Source of the DNA: a virus
Strand: one strand, 5' to 3'
IMG/VR virus record: IMGVR_UViG_3300046001_003124
Span: 1-46,699 of that record
DNA: 46,699 bases
Shown here: positions 26,201-33,466 of the stretch, one piece after another
Layout of the letters: each line of letters starts with the position of its first letter
Position numbering within the stretch: position 1 is the first letter of the stretch
Program-made: the position numbers and the translations under genes
Notes under the pieces: model-generated
What the model was told of the DNA's origin: nothing
Databases searched by the model: none
The model's input: the letters and a program-made list of their open reading frames with translations, nothing else

Positions 26201-28339
26201 GCCGAGGACGAATTGCAGGCGCGCATGCAGGTGCTGGGTGTGCCCCTCACCATGCCTGGCGACTCCGGTGCTGTGACCAAGGCCGAGGAGCGGGTGCGCA
26301 AACTGCAGGGCGTGCGCGCCTTGCTGCGCCGGGTGGAGCAGTGGGCCGAGGGGATGGGCAAGCCGTTCACCCGTCTGGTGTTCCAGCCGATCAAGGACGC
26401 CGCCGACGCCTACCGTGCCGACCGCACGGTGTACCGCAAGAAGTACCAGGCGCTGGTGGACAAGGTCGCGCCAGCACTGACCAAGGGCCTGATCGAAGCG
26501 CCCGAACTGGGTTACACCTTCGGTAAGGGCCACAACGGCATCGGCCACGCCGAGCTGCTGCACGCGATCCTGCACACCGGCAACGAGAGCAACAAGCGCA
26601 AGCTGCTGCTCGGCCGCGGCTGGGCCCTCGAGAACGCAGACGGCACACTCAACACCGACCGCTGGGACGCGTTCCTCAAGCGCGCCCACGACACGGGCCT
26701 GCTGAACAAGGCGCACTACGACTTCGCCCAGGGTGTGTGGGATCTGCTGGAAGAAACCAAACCGCTGGCGCAGAAGACGCACCGCGACGTGTTCGGTCGC
26801 TACTTCGCCGAGGTCACCGCCGACAGTTTCACCACACCGTTCGGCGACTACGCTGGCGGCTACGTGCCAGCGCAAGCTGACCCGCGCATCGTGCAAGACG
26901 CTGACCTGCGCAAGCTGACCGAGTCTGAAAACGAGAACATGAGCTTCAGTTTCCCAAGCACCAGCAAGGGATTCACCAAGGGCCGCGTCGAGTACAACCG
27001 CCCGCTGCTGCTGGACCTGCGCACGATCGGCCAGCACCTGGACAAGGTGCTGCTGTTCTCGCACATGGAGCCTGCCGTGCGCGATGTCAACAAGCTGCTG
27101 TCCCGCAAGGGCGTGGCCTACTCGCTGGGCCGCATCGACCCGGCTGCCTACTCAGGCATGCTGACCCCCTGGCTGAACCGCAGCGCACGTCAGGTCGTCG
27201 AGACCCCGGTGGTGGGCGACGGCGGGATCTCGCGCGTGCTGTCCGCAGCCCGCGGGCGTGCAGGCATGGCACTGATGTTCGCCAACGTCAGCAACACGAT
27301 CCAGCAGCTCACCGGCTTCAGCACGGCGGCGATCAAGGTGAAGCCCGCCAGCATGATGGCCGCCACCGCGCAGTTCATCAGTGGGCCGAAGAAGATGGCG
27401 CAGGCCGTCAGCGAGGCCAGCGTGTTCATGGCCGGGCGCATGGACAATGAGATCAGCGCGATAAATGACGCGATGGACGCGATCCTGCTGGACCCGAACC
27501 TGTACGAGAAGGCGCAGGCCTGGAGCCAGAAGCATGCGTACTTCATGCAGACGGCGATGGCCAACACCATGGAGCCGATCATCTGGACCGGCGCCTACAA
27601 CGACGCCCTCGAGCGTGGCGACAGCGAACGCGACGCGGTGCGCTTTGCCGACAGCGTGATCCGCACCACACAGGGCTCGACCCTGCCAGAGGACGTGAGC
27701 CGAATCGAGACCGGCCCGGCCTACGCGCGAATCTTCACGCAGTTCATCGGCTACTTCAACATGATGGCCAACACCAACGCCACCGCGTTGCAGCAGATCT
27801 CGCAAGAGATCGGGCTGAAGAAGGGCGCCGGCAAGGCGATCGGCGTCGTGACGCTGGGCCTGCTGATCCCGCTGTGGGTGGCCGAAGCGATTGCACAGGC
27901 CATGCGCGGCGGTCCTGACGATCCCGACAAGGACGGCTACCTCGATGACTGGCTGGCCGCCGTGTTCGGCATGGGCACGATCAAGGGCACGCTGGCCATG
28001 GTGCCGTTCATCGGGCAGCTGGCCAACGCCGGGATCAACCGATTCAACGGCAACCCCGCCGACGACAAGGTGAGCCTGTCCCCCGCGGTCAGCTTGCTGG
28101 AGTCAGCGGTGGGCGTGCCGGTCGACGTGTACAAGGCGATCACCGGCGATGTGAACAAACGCAACATGGTGCGGGACGTGGCCAGCGCCGTTAGCTTGGC
28201 CACCGGGCTGCCAGCGATCGCCATCGCGCGACCACTGGGCTACCTGGCGGGCGTGGAGGACGGCAAGATCAAACCCACGGGCCCTGTCGATGCAACACGC
28301 GGTGCGATCACAGGAACACCGAGCCCCGCCAGTAAGTAG
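20237..28339 (+). CDS. Giant polyvalent internal virion protein (gp16-like) with ART-like and metallopeptidase domains
   Basis: About 2,700 aa. I start at 20237, the ATG overlapping the previous stop; 20231 is an alternative. Order: repeated YDxxLDxE at the N-terminus; Ala/Gly hydrophobic region (about 150-370); ADP-ribosyltransferase-like polyvalent domain (about 600-720, FYFDKGTGIRPESGVGGRAH); GNAT-like region (about 1155-1324); low-complexity linker (1325-1440); zinc metallopeptidase with HEMGH (1479-1483) and downstream AESYEHY (1538-1542) as possible third ligand; coiled coil (about 1600-2000); conserved C-terminus with a hydrophobic helix (about 2530-2555). It should be ejected with the DNA and act on the envelope or host proteins. 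Enzyme activities are predictions. Confidence 0.85.
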   Translation: MVSKYDAILDEEQGSAPATGPSSYDTVLDQEVQMQQRAARTVFEKALAVNPDQAASSKKLMTTTGLPLAVVERNLDEVKRKDQARMLDLAQMAQDSPVLARQIMDPSFTNQAHDDVSTLGSLEQFLRDTGGSMKAGVFNASKGAAGLFRAGAELIAPILDPLAGTILPENPLRRVAAGFAEMGAGAGAIAKAATPTTTGVLSGGFQSGVQSLTQNLLTLPAAFLPGGQAAALTGMVGFTGGQSYQDAREKGLSMSQALPFAASQAAIEYATEKMPLEQLIGGIKAGAPLLQTIAKQMALEIPGEQVATILQDLNEWAVLNPEKTFRSYLEERPNAAAQTLIATIVGTGGNILVAKGVEAATKRLMGDAYDAGQADTHAAQLQDAFKNALDSKLRERNPDDFRTLIQKMADNTDGAPKEVYVDAEVLNQLAPELIAQLPESVRAALPDALAANDVVAIPVGDVLTVAPGTPMEQMLVEHARIGDVRAMSQFEAKEAGAKAQEFLAQESQRVIQQAVDQRATQESHDRVKQTLLDQLNSVGRNRTAVNETTATLYASLYTTLAGQLGITPEAAFALHGVNVTGKTGQGGVLNTGGMAGEMSVEGYHFSAADRTTLSTAMYGTGLKGSARDEIMNHPDQRLKERLSFYFDKGTGIRPESGVGGRAHRVQLSGVYDADADPLKLRTGNARELESKLLDLGYKGYANRMDGTQPGQVIMLGAQNFQPELLGALSQITTGQRVAPIAAAAPQWQTQASGEPAMLAAKLERMQAMPAWAGYDLRIEGRELQSMQRQDTYAQQSQALQTEIEQAGGKVNDILQVDQLISSEEIPTITLQDLIGLDIFPTIADRTAAAAVYSGIDSSRLDVAIPLLGGPLFPLRETNVEAGVVWANRGKGVTSQKAAKLKAGANYMMVLLGDADMHQSNSTVAAAVMGTLEAWQRDGRLGVEHVEALAELVRTAPSADTVVKSYLENFPGFDDAAIMHAYMDGMSFNARKRVIELLASKEAMVLGAPPMNLILDATREPSMAGHRWGDGVILLEVDQTNTQVELGTEGTTAHPDFPVGIRGRVVGKLNAPISWQVLWQDWLNANNGASPRRAFELSKPVVTVTQELIDRIGPINQTNIDSARQARLAADFAADNWRQTGVPVKQGGASPQEFVDAILTTAARPVLTEYSLDQVKQGAKDGSFKVFQLGADGRIFFGMKYGDPGYAADYGINIPEITANEVALVSVVNNEQGARGIGAPAVVLKALQEGATVLDCFAVKNEKFTDGFLPEIYAAFGFEKVAEIPFAPEYYSAQKLADAVKFWKDTTPGFDPATNGYPPLVIMKWKGTDADRTDIINRYLRDGVAGVLARGASESSTANADRVLSSVGAEGAAQGGTSDAQRDPGNQGDSAGARIASRARGTVQGIAGLNDGELRNLGLTVADRTAVQRGLGAPVTDNAPAVAQAPAGPETLEQGPRGTFNPKTFELALNEGSNMSTVHHEMGHAYLEIITKIASEPGAPQGIIDQVERFLKWQGVADLATWQAMTLDQKRPHHEALAESYEHYLLTGKAPSLELQPLFRKLKAYMLNAYKTLKAFFEANPNVAQKLPPEMVQFYDRMLASEEQIAQAEEVAGLLPEQDATAEAVEKLTARSLRDLKWTVNARNREIKKLQAQAKALRKGIETEVTAEVNAMPEFQAKEMLDKTRKENKEQLNDTELAIVADAFQYASVEEMLRAIDGAGKKADVIEGMTDQRMLEEHGDLIDQRAVEAAANEAVHNEARARSLATELRSQAEMLNPRTDTGEVNAKGSKITVNAIVEAAKQFAANVVARTPLKDLKAKAWQHTAAERRAGKRWTEATAAGKTQDAVKAKQDQVLNNAAAKAALDAQTEMRKILEFFKRVIKDNNEKVVDKGRDPDVVNAARAVLAAYGVAPKAGKTALEYMDLVEKNDPAMFAALQPSVQGALNMAQPLDALTMDELRALHEEIQGMWHLAKRSRQMEIDGNMLDMQDAEDELQARMQVLGVPLTMPGDSGAVTKAEERVRKLQGVRALLRRVEQWAEGMGKPFTRLVFQPIKDAADAYRADRTVYRKKYQALVDKVAPALTKGLIEAPELGYTFGKGHNGIGHAELLHAILHTGNESNKRKLLLGRGWALENADGTLNTDRWDAFLKRAHDTGLLNKAHYDFAQGVWDLLEETKPLAQKTHRDVFGRYFAEVTADSFTTPFGDYAGGYVPAQADPRIVQDADLRKLTESENENMSFSFPSTSKGFTKGRVEYNRPLLLDLRTIGQHLDKVLLFSHMEPAVRDVNKLLSRKGVAYSLGRIDPAAYSGMLTPWLNRSARQVVETPVVGDGGISRVLSAARGRAGMALMFANVSNTIQQLTGFSTAAIKVKPASMMAATAQFISGPKKMAQAVSEASVFMAGRMDNEISAINDAMDAILLDPNLYEKAQAWSQKHAYFMQTAMANTMEPIIWTGAYNDALERGDSERDAVRFADSVIRTTQGSTLPEDVSRIETGPAYARIFTQFIGYFNMMANTNATALQQISQEIGLKKGAGKAIGVVTLGLLIPLWVAEAIAQAMRGGPDDPDKDGYLDDWLAAVFGMGTIKGTLAMVPFIGQLANAGINRFNGNPADDKVSLSPAVSLLESAVGVPVDVYKAITGDVNKRNMVRDVASAVSLATGLPAIAIARPLGYLAGVEDGKIKPTGPVDATRGAITGTPSPASK
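24219..24560 (+). CDS. Possible overprinted gene inside the giant gene (113 aa, +1 frame)
   Basis: Open in the +1 frame from an ATG with GGAAGGG five bases upstream, a better ribosome site than most genes here have. The product (ALQVSSLEELQKVPRPTLIG, then FFHLLEQKALRKGAPLTHNE) looks like a globular helical domain for 70 residues before a Ser/Thr/Pro tail. The giant protein in the same bases reads as a low-complexity Ala/Gly/Arg/Ser linker, so the nested frame seems the more constrained one. A one-mismatch copy of the TAGCA palindrome lies 88 bp upstream. Confidence 0.5.
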   Translation: MPTEQTSSIDTYAMALQVSSLEELQKVPRPTLIGFFHLLEQKALRKGAPLTHNEILGIKEIALEHVSHPALAALSKALPASTTANSETSDSPLPTEPQSNADSAPPSQTTPLP

Positions 28340-28340
28340 G

Positions 28341-28372
28341 GTGTCCGTGTTGGGGCTCCTGCCGCCTACCAT
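28341..28372 (+). promoter_or_regulatory. Late promoter P5 (before tail fibre)
   Basis: GTGTCCGTG at 28341-28349, 16 bases, then CTACCAT (TACCAT 28367-28372). The predicted start at about 28379 leaves a 20-nt leader with an AGGAG site. A 9-bp inverted repeat straddles the start (see the hairpin entry). Confidence 0.75.
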
Positions 28373-28392
28373 CTTGGTAATCTGCAGGAGCC
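28354..28392 (+). promoter_or_regulatory. Hairpin that would hide the tail-fibre ribosome site in read-through RNA
   Basis: GGCTCCTGC (28354-28362) is perfectly complementary to GCAGGAGCC (28384-28392), which contains the AGGAG site of the fibre gene. RNA reading through from upstream has both arms; RNA starting at P5 (about 28379) has only the second. The fibre gene should thus be translated mainly from P5 transcripts. This is inference from pairing. Confidence 0.55.
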
Positions 28393-28398
28393 TCCCAC

Positions 28399-29652
28399 AT
28401 GACGATCCCTTCCACCGCACGCAAGGCCGGTCCTCTTCTGGGGACAGGCGTGCAAACCGCTTGGCCGTTCGCGTTCAAGGTCTTCTCTGACTCCGACATC
28501 CTTGTGGCGATCGCAGACAGCGACGGTGTGGAAACTCCCGTAACGCTCAACACCGACTACTCGGTGGCGCTCAACGCGAACCAAGACACCAGCCCCGGCG
28601 GCACCGTCACTTATCCGCTCACGGGTTCGCCTTTGGCAACCGGCAGCGTGCTCTCCATTGTGGGGGACATCGACTACGACCAACCGCTGGACCTACCAAG
28701 CGGTGGCAACTTTTCACCGACGGCGCTGGAGAATGAGCTCGACCGCCTGGCCATGCAGATCCAGCAGCTGCGCGAGATCCTGACGCGTGCACTGCTGGCG
28801 CCCGTTACGTCTGGCGCATCGGGCCAGCTGCCTGCGCCTGAAGCAAATGCGCTCATTGGATGGAGCGACGCCTCGACCCTGCAGAATGTGCCTATCTCTG
28901 ACCTGGTGACGGCCGGCACTTACGGCTTGACGCGAAACGACATCGTCACCGGCGACGGCGCGACGGTGCTTTTCTCCCTGTCCGAAGATCCGGTTGTCCT
29001 GTCTAACTTGCTTGTAAGCGTTGACGGACTCGTGCTCGTGCCGGGTGTTGATTACCAGCTCGTGGGCGGCGCAGTCATGTTTACTGTGGCCCCTTCGCTT
29101 GGTGCCGAAGTGTTGGTGCGCTACGGCCAGGCACTAATCACCACCGGCGGGATGGCCAGCACTACAGTGTTCACCCCAGCGGGTGGGCTGTCCTCGCTCA
29201 ACGTGCAGGATGCGCTCGAGGAACTGGACTCCGAGAAGGTAGCAGCCAGCGCCATCGCCAATATGCTGGAGACCTCAGACATCGGTGCAAGCGTCCAGGC
29301 CTACGATGTTGACACAGCTAAGACAGATGTTGTCCAGACATGGACTACTTCTCAGCGTACAAATGAAACTACTGACAATGATGGCAGCTTTGACCTCAAT
29401 GCTGCTATTGACTTTAAGTGTACTCCAGCTGCTGGTTTCACCCTCACCTTTACTAACATCCCTACCACCCCTGTAGTGCAGAAAGGAACTGTAATGCTAA
29501 TCAATCCAAGTGCTTATGCAGTGGCAGCCCATGCGAACACCAAGCTCGGAGCAGCCACGCTCGCTGCACTCAGCGCCGCAGGCACCTACGAGTTGGCCTA
29601 CCGCACCAGCAATGGTGTGGCGTACGTCACAGCGTCGGGAGCGCTCGCATGA
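28399..29652 (+). CDS. Tail fibre with virion-attachment N-terminus and foreign C-terminal module
   Basis: 417 aa. The first 150 residues (AWPFAFKVFSDSDILVAIAD, then LPSGGNFSPTALENELDRLA) are the T7-type fibre attachment domain plus a trimerising helix. A beta-rich repeat follows, with VQDALEELDSEKV as neck. From about residue 300 (VVQTWTTSQRTNETTDNDGS) the module resembles the C-termini of aquatic phage fibres, and base composition drops to markedly A/T-rich (about 29310-29510). The stop overlaps the next ATG (ATGA). Confidence 0.85.
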   Translation: MTIPSTARKAGPLLGTGVQTAWPFAFKVFSDSDILVAIADSDGVETPVTLNTDYSVALNANQDTSPGGTVTYPLTGSPLATGSVLSIVGDIDYDQPLDLPSGGNFSPTALENELDRLAMQIQQLREILTRALLAPVTSGASGQLPAPEANALIGWSDASTLQNVPISDLVTAGTYGLTRNDIVTGDGATVLFSLSEDPVVLSNLLVSVDGLVLVPGVDYQLVGGAVMFTVAPSLGAEVLVRYGQALITTGGMASTTVFTPAGGLSSLNVQDALEELDSEKVAASAIANMLETSDIGASVQAYDVDTAKTDVVQTWTTSQRTNETTDNDGSFDLNAAIDFKCTPAAGFTLTFTNIPTTPVVQKGTVMLINPSAYAVAAHANTKLGAATLAALSAAGTYELAYRTSNGVAYVTASGALA

Positions 29653-32033
29653 CCGGATTCCTTGATGGCGGCGTGATTGAGGAAGGTGGCGGCTACCAAA
29701 TCCAGCGCAGCCTGCGTTTGCGGGCGAGTGCTACGGCGTATTTGAACCGCACCACGCCAGCCTCTGGCGGCAACCGCGACCAGTCGTGGGGTTATGTGGG
29801 TTTCAAGCGTGGAACCATTGGCGTACTCCAGTACCTGCACGGTGCGGACACTGCCGCTGCGGACGCTCTCTACCTTGATGCCAACGATAAGCTCTGCTTT
29901 GATGTAGCGGGAACAAACCGGCTAATTTCTACGCAGGTATTCCGCGACCCCATTGCGCACGGGATATTTATGTGGGGGTTTGACGCCGCCAACGGCACAG
30001 CCGCAAGCAAGCTGCGCATCTACTACTCAGGTAACGCGGCCAGCACATTTGCCGAAATAACATCTTGGGCGACAGATACCCGAAGCGGCATCACGACCGG
30101 CACAGCAAAGACGATGCACAACAGCGTCGCGCATTTCATTGGTAAAAATCCAACCGCTGCTAATGGGTGGGCTGACGGCTACGTGTCGGAGCATCGCGTA
30201 GGTACTTGGACAGGTTCGCCGCCAACACCCGCAAACTTCGGTGGCGTCAGTGCAATTACCGGAGTTTGGGCGCCGTCGGGTACTTCTGCGGCCTACGGAA
30301 CGTCAGGCAGCTATGCCGACTTCAGCGATCCAACTTCAGCCACCACGCTATGCTACGACCGTTCAGGCAACGGCAACAACTGGACCCCTAACAACATCAG
30401 CACGACTGCTGGAGCCACTTACGACTCCATGCTCGATGTGCCACTGGGTGGTGGGGGTGCGGAGCGGGGGAATTACTGCACGTTGAATCCGTTGGCAAAG
30501 GCGTCATCGACTCTCAGCGAGGGAAACCTCAATGCCACAGTATCGGGGATGACTCTCGGGACAATATCAACCGCATCTGGCAAGTGGTATTGGGAAGTGC
30601 TGGTTACCTCAGACCCATCACCGGGTTCCTTCATTGGTGTTGCAGATGCAGACGACGCAACAAAGTACCTTTTCTACTACGCATACAGCGGCAGCCGATA
30701 TATTGCTGGTGTGCAGACGGGTTATGGGGCAACTTACGGTGCAACGGACACCATTGGAATTGCGCTTGATGCAGACGCTAAGACTGTCACTTTCTACAAG
30801 AACAACGTGTCACAAGGGGTTTTAGCTCTGTCCCTTATTGGCACTACGTCTGGTAATTGGGTTCCCGCGACAAATAACGGAAGTACCCCGCAGACTATTG
30901 CATGTACCTTCGGCCAGCGCCCCTTCACCTACACCCCACCCACAGGCTTCAAGGCACTGCACACCGGCAACTTGCCAACGCCAACTGGCGCTGCGCTGGA
31001 GCCTAAGAAGCATTTTGATGTGGTGACGTACCTTGGAAATGGAGGCGCAAAAGCCATTACGGGTGTGCAGTTCCAGCCCGACTTGGTGTGGCCGAAGGAT
31101 CGCGGTGTGGCTTTGAATCACCGCTTGGTAGATTCAGTGCGCGGCACAACCAAGGTTCTGTCGTCAAACACCACTGATGCGGAACGCACGATTCCAGACG
31201 CGAACGACACCTTCACATCCTTTGATTCTGGTGGCTTCACGCTTGGTGCTGGTCAGGGCATGAACTCCAATGGGGATAGCTATGTTGCATGGCTCTGGAA
31301 AGCAGGCGGCGCAGCAGTCACGAACAACGCAGGCAGCATCAGCTCTCAGGTGAGTGCGAACGTGGCGGCGGGGTTCAGCATCGTGACTTACACGGCAGAC
31401 GGTGTATCGGGTCGCACTATCGGGCATGGTCAGGGGGCCGCGCTCGACCTAGTGATGATAAAGGCCCGCACAGGAGTGGCATCTAGCTGGGTTGTTGGGC
31501 AGTCTGCAACGGGATGGGCCAACAGGCTGTATCTTGAGTCTACCGCAGCGCAGGTGAGCGACAACACCGCATGGTTATCAACTGCTCCGTCGTCGTCCGT
31601 AATTACGTTGGGCGGGTTCGCAGGCCTAAACGCAGGTGGGACTCAGTATGTCGCCTGCTGTGCCCGCAGTATTCCCGGATACTCCAAAATCGGGAGTTGG
31701 ACAAATAACAATTCAGCAGACGGAACATTTGTCTATTGCGGATTCCGACCCCGGTGGATCATGCTGAAAAACTACGACAACTCGGAGGCGTGGTACGAGT
31801 TCGATTCTGCGCGACAGGGTTACAACATCGCTCCCGCAGCGTCAAGTTGGTTACAGCCAAACACTGCAAGCGCCGAAGGCGGGTGGGCTGCAACAGCAAC
31901 GATTGATCTAGTTGCCAACGGCTTCAAGATTCGGACAACCAACCCTGCATCTGGTGAAGTTTCGTTCGGCACTCGGAGTTACGTTTTCTACGCCATAGCA
32001 GAAGCCCCATTCAAATACGCACTAGGACGCTAA
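29649..32033 (+). CDS. SPRY-containing tail/receptor-binding protein (794 aa)
   Basis: N-terminal beta-rich LamG-like region, then a SPRY-type domain (about 310-425: ASGKWYWEVLVTSDPSPGSF, then DTIGIALDADAKTVTFYKNN). The C-terminal half matches a phage tail domain (DUF7483-like) with FQPDLVWPKDRG, FDSGGFTLGAGQGMNSNGDS and YVAWLWKAGG. Likely the distal receptor- or polysaccharide-binding component. Less GC-rich than the core genes. Co-translated with the upstream fibre and followed by a small chaperone-like gene. Confidence 0.83.
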   Translation: MTGFLDGGVIEEGGGYQIQRSLRLRASATAYLNRTTPASGGNRDQSWGYVGFKRGTIGVLQYLHGADTAAADALYLDANDKLCFDVAGTNRLISTQVFRDPIAHGIFMWGFDAANGTAASKLRIYYSGNAASTFAEITSWATDTRSGITTGTAKTMHNSVAHFIGKNPTAANGWADGYVSEHRVGTWTGSPPTPANFGGVSAITGVWAPSGTSAAYGTSGSYADFSDPTSATTLCYDRSGNGNNWTPNNISTTAGATYDSMLDVPLGGGGAERGNYCTLNPLAKASSTLSEGNLNATVSGMTLGTISTASGKWYWEVLVTSDPSPGSFIGVADADDATKYLFYYAYSGSRYIAGVQTGYGATYGATDTIGIALDADAKTVTFYKNNVSQGVLALSLIGTTSGNWVPATNNGSTPQTIACTFGQRPFTYTPPTGFKALHTGNLPTPTGAALEPKKHFDVVTYLGNGGAKAITGVQFQPDLVWPKDRGVALNHRLVDSVRGTTKVLSSNTTDAERTIPDANDTFTSFDSGGFTLGAGQGMNSNGDSYVAWLWKAGGAAVTNNAGSISSQVSANVAAGFSIVTYTADGVSGRTIGHGQGAALDLVMIKARTGVASSWVVGQSATGWANRLYLESTAAQVSDNTAWLSTAPSSSVITLGGFAGLNAGGTQYVACCARSIPGYSKIGSWTNNNSADGTFVYCGFRPRWIMLKNYDNSEAWYEFDSARQGYNIAPAASSWLQPNTASAEGGWAATATIDLVANGFKIRTTNPASGEVSFGTRSYVFYAIAEAPFKYALGR

Positions 32034-32035
32034 TC

Positions 32036-32452
32036 ATGCAATACCACCCCGAATCAAACATCTACGTCCAAGACGGTGAAGCCTTCGTGCTGAACGGCAC
32101 TCAGTACCCAGCCAATTGGGACAAGGCAAGCCTTGGCTTCATCGAAGTCACTACCGTGGGAACCCGTGAGAACGATGCCTACTACTGGGTCAGCGAGGAA
32201 GTGAAGGACGGTGTTCGTATCATCACCAACACGCCCAAAGACCCGGAGATGATTGCGCAAATGGAGTCGGCAAAGAAGCTGGCTGAGATTGATGCTCTGG
32301 AGCGTAACGCCTTGATGCCCCGAGCCACCCGCGAGTTCATGCTGTTGATGATGCAGTCGATGGCAACACCGGAGCAGCTTGAAGCAAACTTTGGGTACAA
32401 AGCGGTCAAAGCATTTGACGAGCAGATCAACGCTCTGAGAGCTGCGCTGTGA
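32036..32452 (+). CDS. Tail fibre assembly/chaperone-like protein (138 aa)
   Basis: ATG 2 nt after the receptor-binding gene. The N-terminus (YHPESNIYVQDGEAFVLNGT) is a short beta domain, and the C-terminus is helical (MPRATREFMLLMMQSMATPE, then a QLEANFGYKAVKAFDEQINA stretch). The size, position and helical C-terminus fit small proteins encoded behind fibres that fold or cap them. The specific partner is inferred from adjacency. Confidence 0.7.
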   Translation: MQYHPESNIYVQDGEAFVLNGTQYPANWDKASLGFIEVTTVGTRENDAYYWVSEEVKDGVRIITNTPKDPEMIAQMESAKKLAEIDALERNALMPRATREFMLLMMQSMATPEQLEANFGYKAVKAFDEQINALRAAL

Positions 32453-32727
32453 CGCTGTTGCTTGCACTCCTGTACCCACTCGCAGTCCAGTTTGAGCGCG
32501 GAGGCTGGTGGCGTTTGCTTGCTCCAATCACGCTGTTCACGCTTGCGATCGACGTAATCGCTACCCACACCGAGCTTGCTCTGATCTGTGGCTGGCCGCG
32601 CAAAGGCGAGTGGACTTTCAGCACCTGCCTGCTTCGCCTTCGATACCGGGGTGACGGCATCGGAGTGATGTGCAGACTTGTGATTGATTACCTGAATTTC
32701 TGGGCACCTGATGGGAGGCACGTCTAG
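32449..32727 (+). CDS. Membrane protein near lysis genes (92 aa)
   Basis: GTG start overlapping the previous stop (GTGA). Two hydrophobic segments (LLLALLYPLAV near 2-12; WWRLLAPITLFTLAIDVIAT at 20-39), then a basic, aromatic C-terminus (WPRRGE-like WPRKGEWTFSTCLLRLRYRG). Similar small membrane proteins are encoded beside lysis cassettes in betaproteobacterial phages. Could be a holin-like or accessory protein; not a certain holin. Confidence 0.7.
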   Translation: MTLLLALLYPLAVQFERGGWWRLLAPITLFTLAIDVIATHTELALICGWPRKGEWTFSTCLLRLRYRGDGIGVMCRLVIDYLNFWAPDGRHV

Positions 32728-32735
32728 CCCCGCCA

Positions 32736-32767
32736 GTGTCCGTGTCGTCGTCGCTGCCCACTACCAT
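32736..32767 (+). promoter_or_regulatory. Late promoter P6 (before lysis operon)
   Basis: GTGTCCGTG at 32736-32744, 16 bases, then CTACCAT (TACCAT 32762-32767). Predicted start at about 32774, 22 nt before the ATG at 32796, which has no obvious ribosome site. Confidence 0.75.
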
Positions 32768-32795
32768 GCGGCAACGATATTTAAACGCCCGACGC

Positions 32796-33050
32796 ATGGA
32801 CACTCAGACCGCCTTCAACATTGTGCTTTCCCTTGTGGCGTTCCTGGGGGGTTGGGTACTTAACTCGATCCGCGACAGCATCGCAGCCCTGCAGCGCACC
32901 GACAACGATCTCGCCGACAAGGTGCAGCACATCGAAGTCCTGGTCGCAGGCTCCTACGTCAAGCGCGACGACCTCGACAAACTGACCACAGCGCTGTTCG
33001 ACAAGCTCGACAAGATCGACGCGAAGCTCGACCGGAAGGTCGACAAATGA
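32796..33050 (+). CDS. Membrane-anchored coiled-coil protein of the lysis cassette (84 aa)
   Basis: I start at the ATG at 32796, because the open frame upstream contains promoter P6. One membrane helix (TAFNIVLSLVAFLGGWVLNS, about 5-24) followed by a heptad-rich helix ending DKLDKIDAKLDRKVDK. Resembles small holin-neighbour or spanin-like phage proteins. The stop overlaps the lysozyme ATG (ATGA). A role in lysis is inferred from context. Confidence 0.75.
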   Translation: MDTQTAFNIVLSLVAFLGGWVLNSIRDSIAALQRTDNDLADKVQHIEVLVAGSYVKRDDLDKLTTALFDKLDKIDAKLDRKVDK

Positions 33051-33466
33051 ACTTAGCCCAGATGCTCGAGGACGAGGAGGGGCGCAAGCGCTCGGCCTAC
33101 CAGGACTCGCTCGGTTTCTGGACGATCGGCATCGGGCGCCTGATCGACTCGCGCAAGGGTGGTGGCCTCTCCAACGAAGAGATCGACTACCTGCTGGCCA
33201 ATGACATCAAGGCGAAGACCGCCGAAGTCAGTAAGGCCTTGCCGTGGATCTCCACCCTGAACGGTGCGCGCCAGGCGGTGCTGCTCGGCATGGCGTTCCA
33301 GCTCGGCACCGACGGCCTGCTAGCCTTCAAGAACACCTTGGCCAAGGTCCAGGCGGGCGACTTCAAGGGCGCCGCCGACAACATGCTGCTCAGTAAATGG
33401 GCCACCCAAACCCCCGCCCGTGCCAAGCGCATGGCGCAACAGATGGAGACCGGCACATGGCTTTAG
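33047..33466 (+). CDS. Endolysin, T4-type lysozyme (GH24)
   Basis: 139 aa. The catalytic triad aligns by position with T4 lysozyme: Glu11 (EDEEGRKRSAYQD), Asp20 and Thr26 in the motif DSLGFWTIGIGRLI. Cleaves the GlcNAc-MurNAc bond of peptidoglycan. No signal peptide or SAR segment is visible, so it needs a holin to leave the cytoplasm; the holin gene overlaps its 3' end by 10 bases. Confidence 0.93.
   Translation: MNLAQMLEDEEGRKRSAYQDSLGFWTIGIGRLIDSRKGGGLSNEEIDYLLANDIKAKTAEVSKALPWISTLNGARQAVLLGMAFQLGTDGLLAFKNTLAKVQAGDFKGAADNMLLSKWATQTPARAKRMAQQMETGTWL

Noticed and set aside
24638-27064. 808-codon leftward open frame opposite the giant gene
   Set aside because: His/Leu/Val/Arg-rich composition typical of the reverse complement of GC-rich coding sequence; no start site and no domain.
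29649-32452. Diversity-generating retroelement, expected because the capsid block is BPP-1-like
   Set aside because: No reverse transcriptase gene and no template/variable repeat pair was seen around the tail genes.
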